The notes: generated from the sequence alone by a model not told the origin. DNA of 64,000 bases from Diphasiastrum complanatum (GCA_029204225.1 CM055101.1:31088519-31152518); one strand, 5' to 3'. Counted from the first letter of the stretch, positions 10,915-23,530 are shown. Made by a program: numbers and translations.

Positions 10915-12120
10915 TTAGATCTCCGATTTCCTTGAAGGTTGATGCAAACCCCCCTTGGCTCTCTCTAGCACACATTCTCTAGCTTGGAGATACATCGTGG
11001 AGATAGGGGAACAAGGCTGAAAGCCATACAATAGCATAAAAGGACTAAAACCAATGGCAGAATGCTTCATAATATTGTATGCAATCTCAAGCATTGGTAG
11101 ATACTTTTTCCAATCTGATTGTCGCCTGGAAACATATGTGCAAGGCATATCTTCCATCGACTGGTTGACATGTTCAATCTGACCATCAATTTCTGGGTGA
11201 TCCGTAGATGACAGACTTAAGGTAGTTTCTAGTCTCTCAAAGACTGCTTGCCAAAACTTTCTAGTGACTTGGAATCACCATCACTAACAATATTGTTTGG
11301 TGAACCATACAACCTGAACAACTTCTCAATGAAGAGTTGAGCAAGTTCCAAAGCTTTGATAGTGAATTTTGTTGGAATAAATTGCGCCATTTTGGTAAGC
11401 CTCTCAACTACTACCCAAATGACATCGTGATTGTTCCTAAACTTGGGAAGTCCAACCACAAAATCCATGGAAATACTTTTCCACTTCTTGTTGGAAATTT
11501 CCAATGGATGTAACAGACCAGCTACTTTAAGTCTTTCCACTTTGTTCGCTTGGCATTGTTCACACTTTTGAACATATGTCTCGATATGACCTTTCATTTT
11601 TGGCCAATAAAATTCTCTTTTAACAAGGTCAAGTGTCCTCTAGATACCAAGGTGTCCCGCATTGGGGCTATTGTGGCACTCATGCAAGATTTGGGCCCTA
11701 ATGTCCATGATATCTAGCACACAAACTTTTTTTATAAGGAAAAGTAAACCATTCCTAATGGAATATTCATCAAGTATCTTCTCTTCACGGGACTTCTTGG
11801 AATCCTGCTTTCCAAGTTTATTTCTCACTACAGAGCTTTCTGCTAGGACTTCTTGCCAAATACGATCAAAAAACTCATCGGTTCGACAAAGATCTCGTAG
11901 AAAAAGATACAATTTGGATTGGAACTTAGCAAAGCATAAGTGATAAACCTCTCCAATCCGGCTCAAAGCATCAGCGACACAATTCAACGTACCACGGTAG
12001 TACTTAATGGCAAATTCAAACTCTTGGATGAGTTTCGACTAACAGGCCTTACGTCCCCTCAGGTTTGAGACATCACAGATATACTTAAGAGACTTGTGAT
12101 CCGTCATAACCATCAATTTA
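10915..12120 (-). pseudogene. Ty3/gypsy pol 3' part: RNase H end and integrase
   Basis: On the - strand the order is the RNase H end (TDHKSLKYICDVSNLRG, about 12100-12050), NCVADALSRIG (11987), the zinc-binding HECHNSPNAGHLG (about 11660), KCEQCQANK (about 11560), and the integrase core DFVVGLPKFRNNHDVIWVVV with the second Asp in IVSDGD. The C-terminal DWKKYLPMLEIAYN follows at 11115. Several frameshifts break it. The core pattern is that of chromovirus-like gypsy elements. It is interrupted upstream at 12124 by insertion of a + strand gypsy LTR. Confidence 0.8.
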
Positions 12121-12123
12121 GAT

Positions 12124-12661
12124 TGTTGGAGGGTTTGCGGACCCTAAGGCAACCCTAACCCTAGTTAATAAGTGAGAGGGATTTGGCACCCTGCGTGTGT
12201 AAGTCCAACCCAATGATCACATAGTTATTTGATAGTTAGAAAGTCAATAAAAGGACTTTAGGCCTTTTTGCGGGACTTTTAATGTCGTAGGCCTAAATGT
12301 CAAGTTAGTGAATAAAATAGGGGTTCCCACCAAATTTTAAATTCAAATTGGTTCCATCCAATTTTGAATGGATTCCCACTTCTTTGTAAATTTGAATAGT
12401 TAGGGAGGTAGAAATGGACCAGTAGGATTTTGAGGTCAAGGTCCTCATCTCTACTATAAATAGTGCCAAACTCGAGTTTGGAAATCATGTTCATATTTTC
12501 ATTTCAATACAAGTAGATTGGTTCTCTTATGGAATGGATTTATGAATGTCCTTCCTCTCTATCTCTTTTCCTCCATCTCTCATGCTTTTGTTATATTTGC
12601 TAGTTGTTGGATTTGAATGTTATGGGAGTTGTGATTTCTTATACTTTTTGTGAGAGAGAGT

Positions 12662-12710
<49 letters not shown>

Positions 12711-12921
12711 TAAGCTATCTTCATTATGGATCGTAGGGTTGATGGTGTAGTGTTAATGCTTAGGCTTAATAGAGTTAGATGTGGATCATACATTCATGCT
12801 GTAATCTGAGATATCCTATCGCTCTCACGGGATCGAACCTCCGCGTAACGACTAACTTCATCTCCTGATGCTTATTGCTTGGATCTTGGGTTGAGGCTAC
12901 GAAGAAAATAGCCCCACTACA
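12124..12921 (+). mobile_element. Ty3/gypsy LTR (798 bp)
   Basis: It begins TGTTGGAGGGTTTGC and ends CCCCACTACA. The same LTR, reverse-complemented, is present at 35136-35879. Shared landmarks include CCTAACCCTAGTTAATAAG, TTTTTGCGGGACTTTTAATG and a GA-rich tract (12665-12706). It is inserted into the - strand gypsy pol at 12120. CTATAAATAG near 12454 is a likely TATA box for U3. It starts an element whose leader and gag follow to 15320. Confidence 0.85.
12665..12706. repeat. (GA)n tract inside the gypsy LTR
   Basis: About 20 GA units. The homologous LTR at 35136-35879 has a shorter CT-rich tract at the matching place (35361-35387), so the microsatellite expanded after the copies separated. 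Confidence 0.9.
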
Positions 12922-14253
12922 ATTTTTGCACCATTTTTGGAGAGCTACGCAAATTTTTCAATTAGCAGCATGGTTTTTGGATGGTTAGCTTGCATTAGGC
13001 ATCTTTTCATTGCATGAATAGTGTTAAAATTGTATTTAGGGTTAGTTTGGAAGTGATTTTGCCTGATTTGAGTGGATTTTCTTGTTTGAAATCTAATTTG
13101 ATTGTTGAACAAGGATAGCTATCTAAATCACCATTCTTAAGATTCATCTGGATCTGAGAAATCGGAAAAAATCACAAAAATCGGTCAAATATGCCAGATC
13201 TTGGTTAAAAGGAGGCAAAATTGTCATCGAAGCTGATAACTTTTTAACCTCTTCAAGAAACATTCGCCGAATTGCAGGTTTTGATCACAGAACCTTCAGT
13301 TTGAAGGGCAAACATTCCTTCCCGGCAAAATTCTAGAAACATCAGGAAAACCATCAAAAAAACATCCAAAACCCTAAAAAATACAAAAAAAGAATATTCG
13401 TCGATTCACTGTGCATACCTAGTGTAATTCAGATCTATCTACTGCTAGGTCAGCGAACATTAATTCTAAAAATAGAAGGTCAAAGTGACTGTTCAACTAG
13501 AAATGGGTAAATTTTTGTGAAGAGTTTAACACCTTTTTACAAAATTTTCAGTTTCTAGAAAGAACCTTCGCCAGAAAACTTCACCAAAGTCTGTGTCAAT
13601 CTGACTTACTATTAAGGTTCATCAGTGAGTTCGGCAAAGCAGAGGCCACATGTCATATTGTTCATTTTTTGTCAAAAAAGTCTTTTTTTTTGCAAAAATG
13701 GCAATATTACATTTGTAACCTTCGCTGAAGCTTCTGAGGATTCTATTTATCAAAAAGTTACCTTTTTTGAGTTCAATGAATGTTAATCTGGTTAGAATCT
13801 AAAAAAATCTCTATTTTTACCCTCGCCAAACTACAAAAACCATATTTTTGTGCATAAAGAACCTTCGCCTATTCTATCCTAGTCTTATCTGAGTCAGATT
13901 CACTATCTGAGAGTCCGGTAGTTTTACCAAATTTGTCAAAAATAGCCTGATCAGACATGTTTTATCCAAATTAGCACTGATGAACCTTCGCCGAGTCAAC
14001 CTTTGCCCAGGAAATATTCTCAATACTATTTTTAGGTTTTGATTTTCCAGATCAAGCCTCTGACAAATTTTTGAAGAATTTTATTACAATTTGATTCTTG
14101 TTCTTGAGAATTCATCATTCTTAGAAGTGTCAAGATCGCTTGTTCATAGTCTGATTATTATCAAGTGAAAAAAATTTGCAGATCTGAACTGAGATAGATT
14201 CTAATTAAAAGTCTAGATCCAATCTCATTGTCTGATTGATTTAATTTGCGGAA
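12922..14253 (+). other. gypsy untranslated leader with repeated AACCTTCGCC motif
   Basis: This 1.3-kb spacer between LTR and gag has no open frame. It holds several copies of a core (G)AACCTTCGCC or near variants, at about 13564, 13719, 13858 and 13981. The same core and its reverse complement recur in the spacer at 38900-39250 of the related - strand element. No canonical primer-binding site is recognisable after the LTR. Confidence 0.55.
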
Positions 14254-15320
14254 ATGGCTGCTCCTGGAGATACTCCCTAGGAAGTCAATCCAATCATTGT
14301 TAGAAAATCACCCCGATTGGATCTAGCCAAGTACAATGGATTATCTGATCCGGTCAGATTTTTTCAAATATATGCGAATCTTGTGAAGTCTATGGCGAAG
14401 TTTTTCCTCAAGATAAACTTAAGCTATTTCCAATGGCCCTCACAGCAAACAAATGTCCACAATTGAAAAACAAATAAAAATCAGTATTTGTCATCTGTGC
14501 AATTCACCTGACCATGAGACTGCTTATTGCCATTTTAATCTTCGGATTATCTAGCAACGATATGCCCAGATGGGATATCGAGAATCCCATTACTGAAAGG
14601 ATCTTTCAGCCAAACCTCGTCAATTTGCTCCTGAATATCCGGAGCGACTAGCTTTACCAGCTCCACCGACACAACCTGCTCCTCTTGCTAATCTGATGGA
14701 ACCAGGACCTTACAAAGGTAACGAGCGATGGAACTACAGTAATGATCATGAGAGTGGTCCTTCAGATCAGTATGCTATCTATGTTGCCACACAACAACAA
14801 GCATTTAGAAATTGGACCAGAGCGTCGCTTGGATGCTTTGCATGTGGAAAAATCACAAAGTTGTAGAATGTCCAAACAAAGACAAATTTGTACCAATTTG
14901 TCGTGACTGTGGTTATGGACATTTCTATAAGGAGTGTCCAGCAAGACCGAAGCCACCACCGGTTACAACTCTTGTAAATTTAATTACAATCAAGCAAAGA
15001 CCAGCAGTTCAATCTGAACCAAGTATACCCTTGATGGTGGTTACCAGAGCTCAAAAGCAAAAGGAAGTTATAACAGATCCAATACCTGCTAATTCTATAC
15101 CAACAACATTTGGAATCTATCTCCATGTAGAAAAGAGGAGATATCATGATATGAGACAGTGGATTAAACATTTGCAAGAAGAAGAGGAGCTTGAAGCCAT
15201 CAAAGGTGTAATTTGTAGAGGCAAACTGTCCCAAAGAAATAAAGACTTTCCTATCTTCCATTTTCACATAGACTTTGATGACATGAAAATACCGATGACC
15301 ATTAATTTTTTTGGATATTG
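14254..15320 (+). pseudogene. Ty3/gypsy gag with multiple zinc knuckles
   Basis: It starts at an ATG in GGAAATGGCTGCTCCTGG and reads MAAPGD, then RLDLAKYNGLSDPV before stops. Zinc knuckles follow: CHLCNSPDHETAYC near 14505, a second (CFACGK, frameshifted) near 14835, and CRDCGYGHFYKEC near 14907. The C-terminal part shares TIKQRPAVQSEPS and LMVVTRAQKQKE with the - strand gag at 42243-43260. Multiple stops and shifts make it non-functional. Confidence 0.75.
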
Positions 15321-16211
15321 AATGAATTTATTGCTCTAATGATTTGAGTGTGTAGGTATTACTACCTGTAGAACTAAGAATCTTCTATGAGCCATGTCTG
15401 ATGGTATGAATACGACATTTCTTTGAAGGTATGTGCAAGTACTCACGAAAGTGCCTGAAGAACAAGAACAAGAATAAGAAACCTTCTAGGCATCAGTAAG
15501 TGCATGATCTAAAGATTGTAGGACAACCCTCCCTTGAGGTTCACACTTTGGTATCAGAGCCAAGGTTTTACATTTTGTGAATTTCTTGTGAGGGTTCTCT
15601 TTTTAGATGCCAACCCATTGAACTCTACATTTTTACTTTCAAATTGACTTCCCATCTATTCGTATCTCTTTTTCTTTTCTTACAAGACTTTTTCAATTCA
15701 AAAGAAAAACCATCTTCAACTAGGTGATCCTAGAGAGATAGATCTTTGGATTTTCTTTTGTTTCCAACCCAATGCCATAATAATTGTAGCTTCCATTTTC
15801 CTTTTTGGAGAGTGGCACTATTCTGAATTCCAAGTTTTTCCATACTATTGGCTTTGTAATATGTCTCAAGAAGGATCTTTTGCTCCAACAAAGATGACGA
15901 GCTCTTCACAAAGTGCTCCAAGTATCTCTCCATCGCTATCGCCATCTCCATCGACATCTTCTCGTCCGAGAAGAAGAAGAATTGAATTGCTGAAAAGTGG
16001 AAACAAAAAGAAGGTGAAAGAGCTCCATCCATTGCTCAAGAGACCTATTGCACTAAAAAGCTTGAATCGCATGGAGAAAGTCAAGAAGACCAAGACTCAT
16101 GCTCAACATGATGAAGAATCTGATGATGAGACATTGGAAGCATACATGCAAAGAATCAAAAAGCCGCATGTACAAGAAACGTACAACCCAAAGTTAGTCA
16201 TGGCCATTTGA
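15321..16211 (+). other. retroelement start: PBS and unidentified basic ORF
   Basis: TGGTATCAGAGCC at 15549-15561 is a tRNA-Met primer-binding site, so sequence just before it should be an LTR end. An open frame of 116 codons at 15861-16211 follows. It has a Ser/Pro-rich start, a basic patch (RPRRRRIELLK) and an acidic-to-basic tail. I do not recognise it. It could be a truncated gag. Confidence 0.4.
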
Positions 16212-16579
16212 TCTTTGAAGGCCATACTAGTAAAACAAGGAAAGTATTTTCTTAACCATTTTTATTGTCCATTAGAACCAACAAAATGCTGTAAGTATAG
16301 ATCTTGAGATGGTTTAAAGAAAAACATCAAATAGAGTGATCAATCTCAAGTTGTTTCAAGAATGATTTTGTTTCAAATAACATCAAGTACTTTTCTTTGT
16401 ATGTTTTAATCATGCATGTTATGTGATCTAAACTTTTAGTAGCTTATTAACACTTGTCTGTATACTATATGCAAAGTAAACTATGGGGATATGTTGAATT
16501 CAATTGACCATACATTAGAAAGAACTTCTAGTGATTATCCTTAAAGTATGAAAGCATTACTTCTTAGGAAATGATTCCT

Positions 16580-16750
16580 TGACTAAGATGGACCATCAAG
16601 GCCTTAGATACTTTTTCACTCAACGACTTATTGATGAAAAACATCTTAAGTGGATCAACTACCTTAGTACCTTCCGCTTTCAATTGATTCATCACTCAAA
16701 AAGACAATAAGTTGTCGATGCTTTCTTAAGAATACCAAGACATAATGTAA
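16580..16750 (+). pseudogene. gypsy RNase H fragment
   Basis: The + strand reads DHQGLRYFFTQRLIDEKH, then WINYLSTFRFQLIHH and VVDAFLRIPR. This is the end of a gypsy RNase H domain (usual pattern DHQSLRYFFTQ...WVNYLSSF...VADALSRRP). One internal stop is present. Confidence 0.65.
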
Positions 16751-16834
16751 ATGTATGTTTAGTATGCCAACATACTAGTGGATCAACTACCTAAGTCCAT
16801 ATACACAGAAAAGGCAACAAATATTTTCAAATGC

Positions 16835-17737
16835 TATGAAAATATACCGTTGGATAGACCTGATGGTCTTAAAACTATTATGACGAAACTGATTTGCTTG
16901 GCATTCAAAGTTGCCAATATCAAAATACTTAAATATAGATGACTATACGGGTCCAATGATTTTAAGTGGGCTTCCAAAAGTGCAACTTCGGATGAATGGA
17001 ATGATATTGACAAGGACACTTTATGTAAATGGAACTCCTACTTGATAGACAACTGTATTGTAAGGCTGGGAGATCGTACTTGTCGACAAGTCCAAGGAAT
17101 ACCTATGGGCTTTTCATGCTCACCTCTATGGTGCAATTGGTATTTGTTATTCTTTGAAATGCAATTTATCAAAAGACTTGCAAAACTCGGGCATGTCGAT
17201 TATATGAATAACTTCAAATATTCGTTCAGATATATAGTTGATATTTGCTTTATCAACAATCACATGGTGGGATGCTTTTTGGATAAGACTCAACCTAGAA
17301 CGGCGGATAATCCTTTCTAGATATACCCTTTGGAGTACCTTGAGATTGATGGAAGTGATAACATGGAAAATTCAGCAAACTTTTTGAATATTACAATCTC
17401 TTTCAACCCGGCTTCAGGCTATGCATTGCTTTCCAAATATGATAAAAGAAGAGACCTTCCTTTTCGGTTTCTGCAATATATATATTTGGCTTCAAACACA
17501 CCTATCTCTAATTCATATAAGGTCATTATATCACAAACAATAGCTGCCATGTACTGTTGTAACAAACAAGAAACTTTTCTTAAGGATGTACGAACAATGG
17601 TAGATACCTTCCAGGGTAACGGGTTCTCTCGAGATAAACTATTTATGATTGCTAACAAGCTTTTACGTCATGAAGATTTTCCTGGACTGTTATTTGAATT
17701 GCCTAAAAATATTGACAATCTCTTGGTGGGCAGTTAG
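16835..17737 (+). pseudogene. Penelope-like / non-LTR type reverse transcriptase
   Basis: One frame runs about 300 codons, with two in-frame stops (16940-16942 and 17318-17320) and no shift. It begins YENIPLDRPDGLK. The core has VQGIPMGFSCSPLWCNWYL (RT motif B region) and FRYIVDICFINN, where the usual FRYIDD catalytic box has Asp changed to Val. Then come YPLEYLEI, LLSKYDKRRDLPFRF and a C-terminal ISQTIAAMY. This resembles the RT family with MGxxCxPLxxNLxL and YDKRxDxxF motifs seen in Penelope-like and related elements. It is clearly unlike the LTR-element RTs here. The endonuclease was not found. The RT call is good; the Penelope class is tentative. Confidence 0.6.
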
Positions 17738-17802
17738 CTTTCCCTTAGAGGGGAGCTAGCTGCCCCCTAAGGGATTCACTGACTGTGGGTATTGGTTGGT
17801 GG

Positions 17803-18047
<245 letters not shown>

Positions 18048-18401
18048 ATGTTGATATTTGTATCACACCCTTGCAAATCAATTGTATTGACAATGTCCAC
18101 GACTACGTTATACACGCAATATTTATTCCATTGTTTTTGTTACCAAACATATCAAATGTGTGCTAAATAGTAATACCATTTCATAACTTATTTAGTATGA
18201 CATGTCCAAGTGCTTGTGAAATCATTTGATTTAAAACTCTTCTCTTCTTACTTCAACCATCTAGTCCTATCAACCCATCTGTTTCCTACAAACTATTTAA
18301 TCAAAGACAAATTAATTAATCAATCAAACAATGTATGTATATCTACCATTCAACATCAATTAATGTAAATCTACCATATAAATTATCTAATCTAATTTTA
18401 A

Positions 18402-18402
<1 letters not shown>

Positions 18403-18491
<89 letters not shown>

Positions 18492-18541
18492 AACACACAC
18501 ACACACACACACAAAACTAAACTAAACTAAACTAAACTAAA
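18403..18541. repeat. compound microsatellite (CT)n, (CA)n, (CTAAA)n
   Basis: About 43 CT units, about 11 CA units, then about six copies of the pentamer CTAAA. The pentamer is not the plant telomere heptamer. Confidence 0.95.
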
Positions 18542-20008
18542 CTGCTGTTCATTGATAAGAGAATTAGCTCAAGAAACCCAATTTTAATTCTGTGCATTTT
18601 TGTTTTTGGCATATGAAGTAAAGTTTCTTTCTAATCAGCCCCTAGATATCTCCATGATGTGGCAAATCTCTAGAGATTTTATTTTATATTGCTATTTGTG
18701 CAAAGTGACATTATTTTTGCGTGGTTGTGCCATGTGATTGAAATTTTGAAATTTTCAATTATCTTTTCCTTTGGTACTTGGGTAGGGGAAAATTTGTTGA
18801 TGTGGCTCTACTATGCATGGGAAAACCATGTGTAAATTGCCACGCCTTTGGCATTTGAGGCCCAACAGGCACCCAAGCAACCTTCTATTGTGCTTGTGGC
18901 TACATATGTGGCAAAGTGTCGCATTCAATTTGTGACGTTCCACTACTATTCTTTTTTTGAAGAACATTTATAAAGCTCATAAAACAATGAATGAGGAATC
19001 ATGAGTGAATACATTGACATGACCTATATATTATAGTTCATAAACAAAATTTGAAAGCCAATAAAAGTCACATAAAGTTCACACAAGATCAACTTGATAA
19101 AAGTCAAAATATGTGGCGTGAAAAAATAAATATGAAATGAGGATTGGGCTTTTTATTTTTAGGATAAAATATTTTCTAGTGATCTTTGGAGTATTGCATA
19201 ATATAATTATCTTACCATGTGAAAAGATCACTAGACAATGTTGCACATAAAAAAATTGTTATTGGCCTTCTAATAAATTTGGCCATTTTCACTATCACTA
19301 AGGGTGTTTTCACACTAGTAGCAAGTCCCTTTGCTTGGCCCTTTCACTTGTCACCCATTTCAATTTGAATCTTGGCAAGTGAGTTGGCTAGACCACCCAT
19401 CTTTCACATTTGTGTTAAATGAAGGCCAGAGTAGGATTGGCCTATTTCAATCTTAACATACCATTGATTCATTTTATTTAAAGTCTTGTGTTTTGAAAGT
19501 CAAGTATGAAATTTTTCATGTTAAAAGGGAGGAGGGTTTTTTTTTTAAATAATCACCTTTTAACTTGGAAAGGTCAAAATTGAAATGAATTTCATTGAAA
19601 AGAATATGAGATGTGAAAGGTTGGGAAAACTCTAAAATGCAGGCCAACATGCTGGGCCAAAAGTGGGTTGGTTTGAGTTTTCCCTAGGTGGCCTAGGATC
19701 TAGAGCATGTTAATGTGAAATGGGAGAATCCCATCCAATGGGAGAGCTCTATTGGTTATTGGCAAGTAGGCAAGGGCATGTTAATGTAATGTGAAAAGGG
19801 AAAATACCCAATTTTTTTTCCTTGGACCAATGGGAGAGGTGTATTGTTAAGTAGGCAAGTGACCCATGGGAGAGGTGTATTGTTAAGTAAGCAAGTGTAT
19901 GATGATGTGAAAGGGGCCATATTTTTTCCCTCCAATGGGACAGCTATTTTAAATTTCGGCCTTTCTAGGCATGTACTGTATGGCCCTGAAATCAACAATC
20001 CTCCTACC
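18542..20008. other. intergenic region upstream of the ARD gene
   Basis: No coding pattern is seen. A direct duplication of about 40 bp around 19829-19895 (GGGAGAGGTGTATTGTTAAG twice) is visible. The last few hundred bases are presumably the ARD promoter. Confidence 0.5.
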
Positions 20009-20016
20009 TATAAAAA
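20009..20016 (+). promoter_or_regulatory. TATA box of the ARD gene
   Basis: TATAAAAA lies 93 bp upstream of the proposed start codon, followed by a CT-rich stretch (CTCTCTCTCCATTCC) typical of plant 5' leaders. Transcription would start near 20040. Confidence 0.55.
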
Positions 20017-20101
20017 CCCACCCTACCAAAAGGCTTTTGCTTGTGTCTATCGTCTGCTCTCTCGCGTTCTCTCTCTCCATTCCAGTCTTCAGCCTAAGGA
20101 C

Positions 20102-22160
20102 ATGGATTCTGCTCAACCCGATCTGGTCTGCCTTAATTTCCTCCCTGTGCTTTGATTAAACTCTATTGCTTATATTTCCTCAACGTTGTAAGATAGCTCT
20201 ATACTTTCAGCTCACTTATGTGGACTAATTGGTGAATATAAGTAAAAATTGAAGCTATACAAATCCTCCTTTGAAAAAGATCATGTTTAAACCTTCGACA
20301 GCTATTTGTGGATTCCACTGAAGATCCTAAATTACTGCCTTCCTGAGCTTTGAGCAGTTTACTTATTTATCTGTGGTATTGTGATCACATTCTGTTTCTG
20401 GCTTTACTTAAATTTGCTATGTACGAACAGATCTCATGTGTTGCTTTCCTTCTCAAACCGTATATCTACAAATCTGAGGCCAGCATTAAAGTTGAACTAA
20501 TAGCTGGTACACCTGTATTGCTAGAACATAGAGATCAAGGTCGGATGTCTTATGTCTAGAATGAAATCAATGAACTCCTTCGTATAGAATATTTTCCTGC
20601 TAGTTATGCAAATGGTTTCATCTCGTTCAAAAAGTTTGAAAGTTATAATATGTTCTATTTCAAGTGCTTGACTGCTCACATACTCCACTTTATGTTAGTC
20701 TTCTCAATTTTGACTATTTGCCTCCTGTGCACTTTTCACATACTAATTGCGGAGATTCTACAATTTGCTACTGTTCTCTATCTGAACGTTGCAGATTGGA
20801 TTGCAAGCTTGGGAGTACCTTTCAAGTGATGAAGATCAAAAACTACCACATAAGCACTGTCCTAATCGACCTGTGGCTGCTAAACACATTAATGGTATAA
20901 TTGCAATATGGTCTACGTGAAAATATTTGATGAGTACAGAATGATGAGAAATATATCAATTCTTCATTTTGTTTTATATAGTCTTGAGATTGCTCAACTT
21001 CAGCTTTCTAATGCAATGGCAATATACAGAACTAGGCGTTCTCAACTGGAAACTTGATATCAAAGAATGGGATACGAATCCGCTACTAGAGGAGATTAAG
21101 AAGGACCGTGGGTATAATTACTCGGTACTCCCATAATCTTTCCTAATTGATCATTTCGGATATCGAAATTCCGTTTTCAGGATTACTAAATGGACTATCC
21201 TTGATTTCGTGAAGACCTACAGACTGCAAACCTATCAAATCTTGTTTTCTGGCAATCTGCTGCAATCTATGTTCATGCTGCTTCATACACTAGGTAAATA
21301 AAAGCTCATTCGTGTGGTTTCTACTTATGAAGAATATGCTTTAGGAAGTGCTGAAGAAGGGTGAATATTTTGTGAGTGAACAGGAGATACTGACCCTGTC
21401 CCCACAAGACATTGAAGACTTTGAAGAGAAAGTGAAAATTTTCTTCAAAGAGCACATGCACTCACAGGAAGAAATACGTCTTATTCTTGATGGTAGTGGT
21501 AAGAACAACCCCTCTTCGGAGGTGTTTTGTCAGAATTTATTGCTGAGAGATTCAACAGAACTAAGTGTCAATGTTAACTGCAAGAAACTTTGTTCAAGTA
21601 CTGTGTGTATCTTGTAGCTCATATACAGCTGCATCAACTGTCAGGCTACTGGGATATCCGAGACTATGATGGAAAATGGCTTCGGTTCCGGGTTACAAAG
21701 GGTGACCTGATAGTACTACCAGCAGGAATGTTCCACAGATTCACATTGGATGAATCTAACTACGTCAAGGTATGTCACAGTACAAGTGGTGCAGAACCAG
21801 GTGGATAAATAGGGAACCGTTATATGAACTAAGACAGTGGTAGAGTTTGCCATGATTGTGATCCTAGCTGATCTTTAATGAGTTGGATTTTCGTCCGCAG
21901 GCACTGCTTCTGTATACTGAAGTTCCATATAGGACTCAGCAGCTGGAAAGAACTGAAGATGAAAGCATAGCTAGGTGAGTTGTAAGTCGTGACATTTTTG
22001 TTTTGATTATTGCCATTTTGCGTTCATAGTACATACCATGTTCTTTTTCAAACTCAAAACCAGTCTTAGTCGTTCTGATTTAATTTGCAGGAAACTGTAC
22101 GTGGAAAAGTTTCTGAACAACCCAATGGCAGTACACAGGTCACAAATAGCAGCCCTTTGA
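20102..22160 (+). CDS. ARD: acireductone dioxygenase, seven exons
   Basis: ARD converts acireductone to the 2-keto acid precursor of methionine plus formate (Fe form) in the methionine salvage cycle, which recycles methylthioadenosine from ethylene and polyamine synthesis. Exons are 20102-20125, 20795-20894, 21030-21124, 21345-21498, 21645-21769, 21901-21974 and 22091-22160. All introns are GT-AG and total coding length is 642 nt (213 aa), a multiple of three. Family landmarks in order are [20 protein letters not shown], the cupin metal site [10 protein letters not shown] (two His and Glu), [12 protein letters not shown], and [12 protein letters not shown] (third His). The end [10 protein letters not shown] matches plant ARDs. 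The usual GEPVWTPYNRP before it is replaced by [12 protein letters not shown]. Exon 1 (8 codons) is the least certain; its donor CTG/GTCTGC is weak. Confidence 0.88.
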
Positions 22161-22191
22161 CTCAGTGTCAGTTAGGCTGAAGCTAGACATC

Positions 22192-22280
22192 TGATATATA
22201 AATGTATATATATGTGTGTGTATGTGTGTCTATATCTATATATAGACATATATATATAAATATCTATATGTATATACTTG
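22192..22280. repeat. imperfect TA/TG repeat in the ARD 3' region
   Basis: Low-complexity TATA/TGTG sequence 30 bp after the ARD stop codon. It is probably within the 3' untranslated region. Confidence 0.8.
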
Positions 22281-23530
22281 TATCCAAGTTCACTAGAAAA
22301 GCCTTTTTCCAGCCAGAATTATAGACCTCATGCTGGCTGTTGGACTTTGCTCATGCATCATGCATGCCGCTATGTCAATTGGCTTGAACTGTGGATCAAG
22401 ATTATATTGCATTTTCGATTTGAATTTTCATATTGGCTGAACAATCTCGAAGACAATAATATAAGCACCAGTAATCCCACTAGTACATTCCTCTGGAATT
22501 ATTGGGTGGATAGAGTTTTCTCGTTGCCTTGTTGGCAGTGTTTTGAACGCATATTTTACACTCAGGCTTCTGGGAGTAGAAGTTATACACTTACTAGCTC
22601 TTGTTTTACATATATGTTGTTTTCTCAAAACTAGCACAGCGGTCCCTAGACCTGCATGAGAGCCAATTATTCCTAATGTCAAAAAAATATTGAAGGTTTT
22701 TTACTTCTCATGCAATCTGGTTACTCTTGGTATTTGATTGAGGTTACTATAAGCTGTTGTTTTTAAGATGGTGCTTGAATGTTACACTCACTTGATTCGT
22801 ACTGAATATTTCTGTACCTGATGATATCTTTGTTCCTCAATTACCTCCAGCTGAGGTCGGCACTGGATACTAAAACACAACAGCTCTAATGCTTGATCTG
22901 CTGATCATGACAAAATATGTTTCACTTCTGAGTGTGGATAGAGCAGAAGCTCAGTAGAGCTTCTCAGATGTATCCCGCAATATAATATTCTTACTGGTTA
23001 AGTTGGTGCCAGGTGTAACTCCACCAAAAGGTAGCTTAGCATTTATCACAGAACTCGCAACGCATGAGGAATGAGGATGGCTAGTGTGTTACTGCGCAAG
23101 GATGGCGTGCAATGATATTTAATTGTAATTAGACTGGGAGATCTCACGATGACATGCCAACCACCACTTTCTGCTGCAGCACTACAATTTTTGTCACATC
23201 GCAAGATACCAATTTAAAGTTTAAACTGATTCATCAATCAATCAATCAATCCCGATTCCCAGACTCCAGCAGCAGTGAGCACTATTTAGTATTAGTTTGG
23301 TGTGCTCTTTCGGTGCAACAAGAGTTGCCAGCCGCTGCTCATTTCCTTTAACGGCATGCCTATTACCACGCGGGGGCTTCATTGCACGTAGTGGCACGTG
23401 CTAGGAGTTTGGGCCAGGCCCACTGAAAACCCTCCATGTGTCCAAGCGGCTCAGGCCTTAACTAATGGACTGGTGCTCGGGGAAAAATGCTGCTTGGGAA
23501 AAGCCTCCTCTGGATGGGGAATGTGTCGGA
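22281..23530. other. intergenic, no gene seen
   Basis: Open frames here are short and lack any family pattern. (AATC)n occurs briefly near 23235-23250. The GC content rises from about 23360. Confidence 0.5.

Noticed and set aside
18513-18541. Interstitial telomere-like repeat
   Set aside because: The unit is CTAAA (5 bp), not the plant heptamer CCCTAAA.
22278-22634. 118-codon open frame after ARD
   Set aside because: Composition is low-information with no domain pattern. It starts in the ARD 3' region and has no splice or start context.
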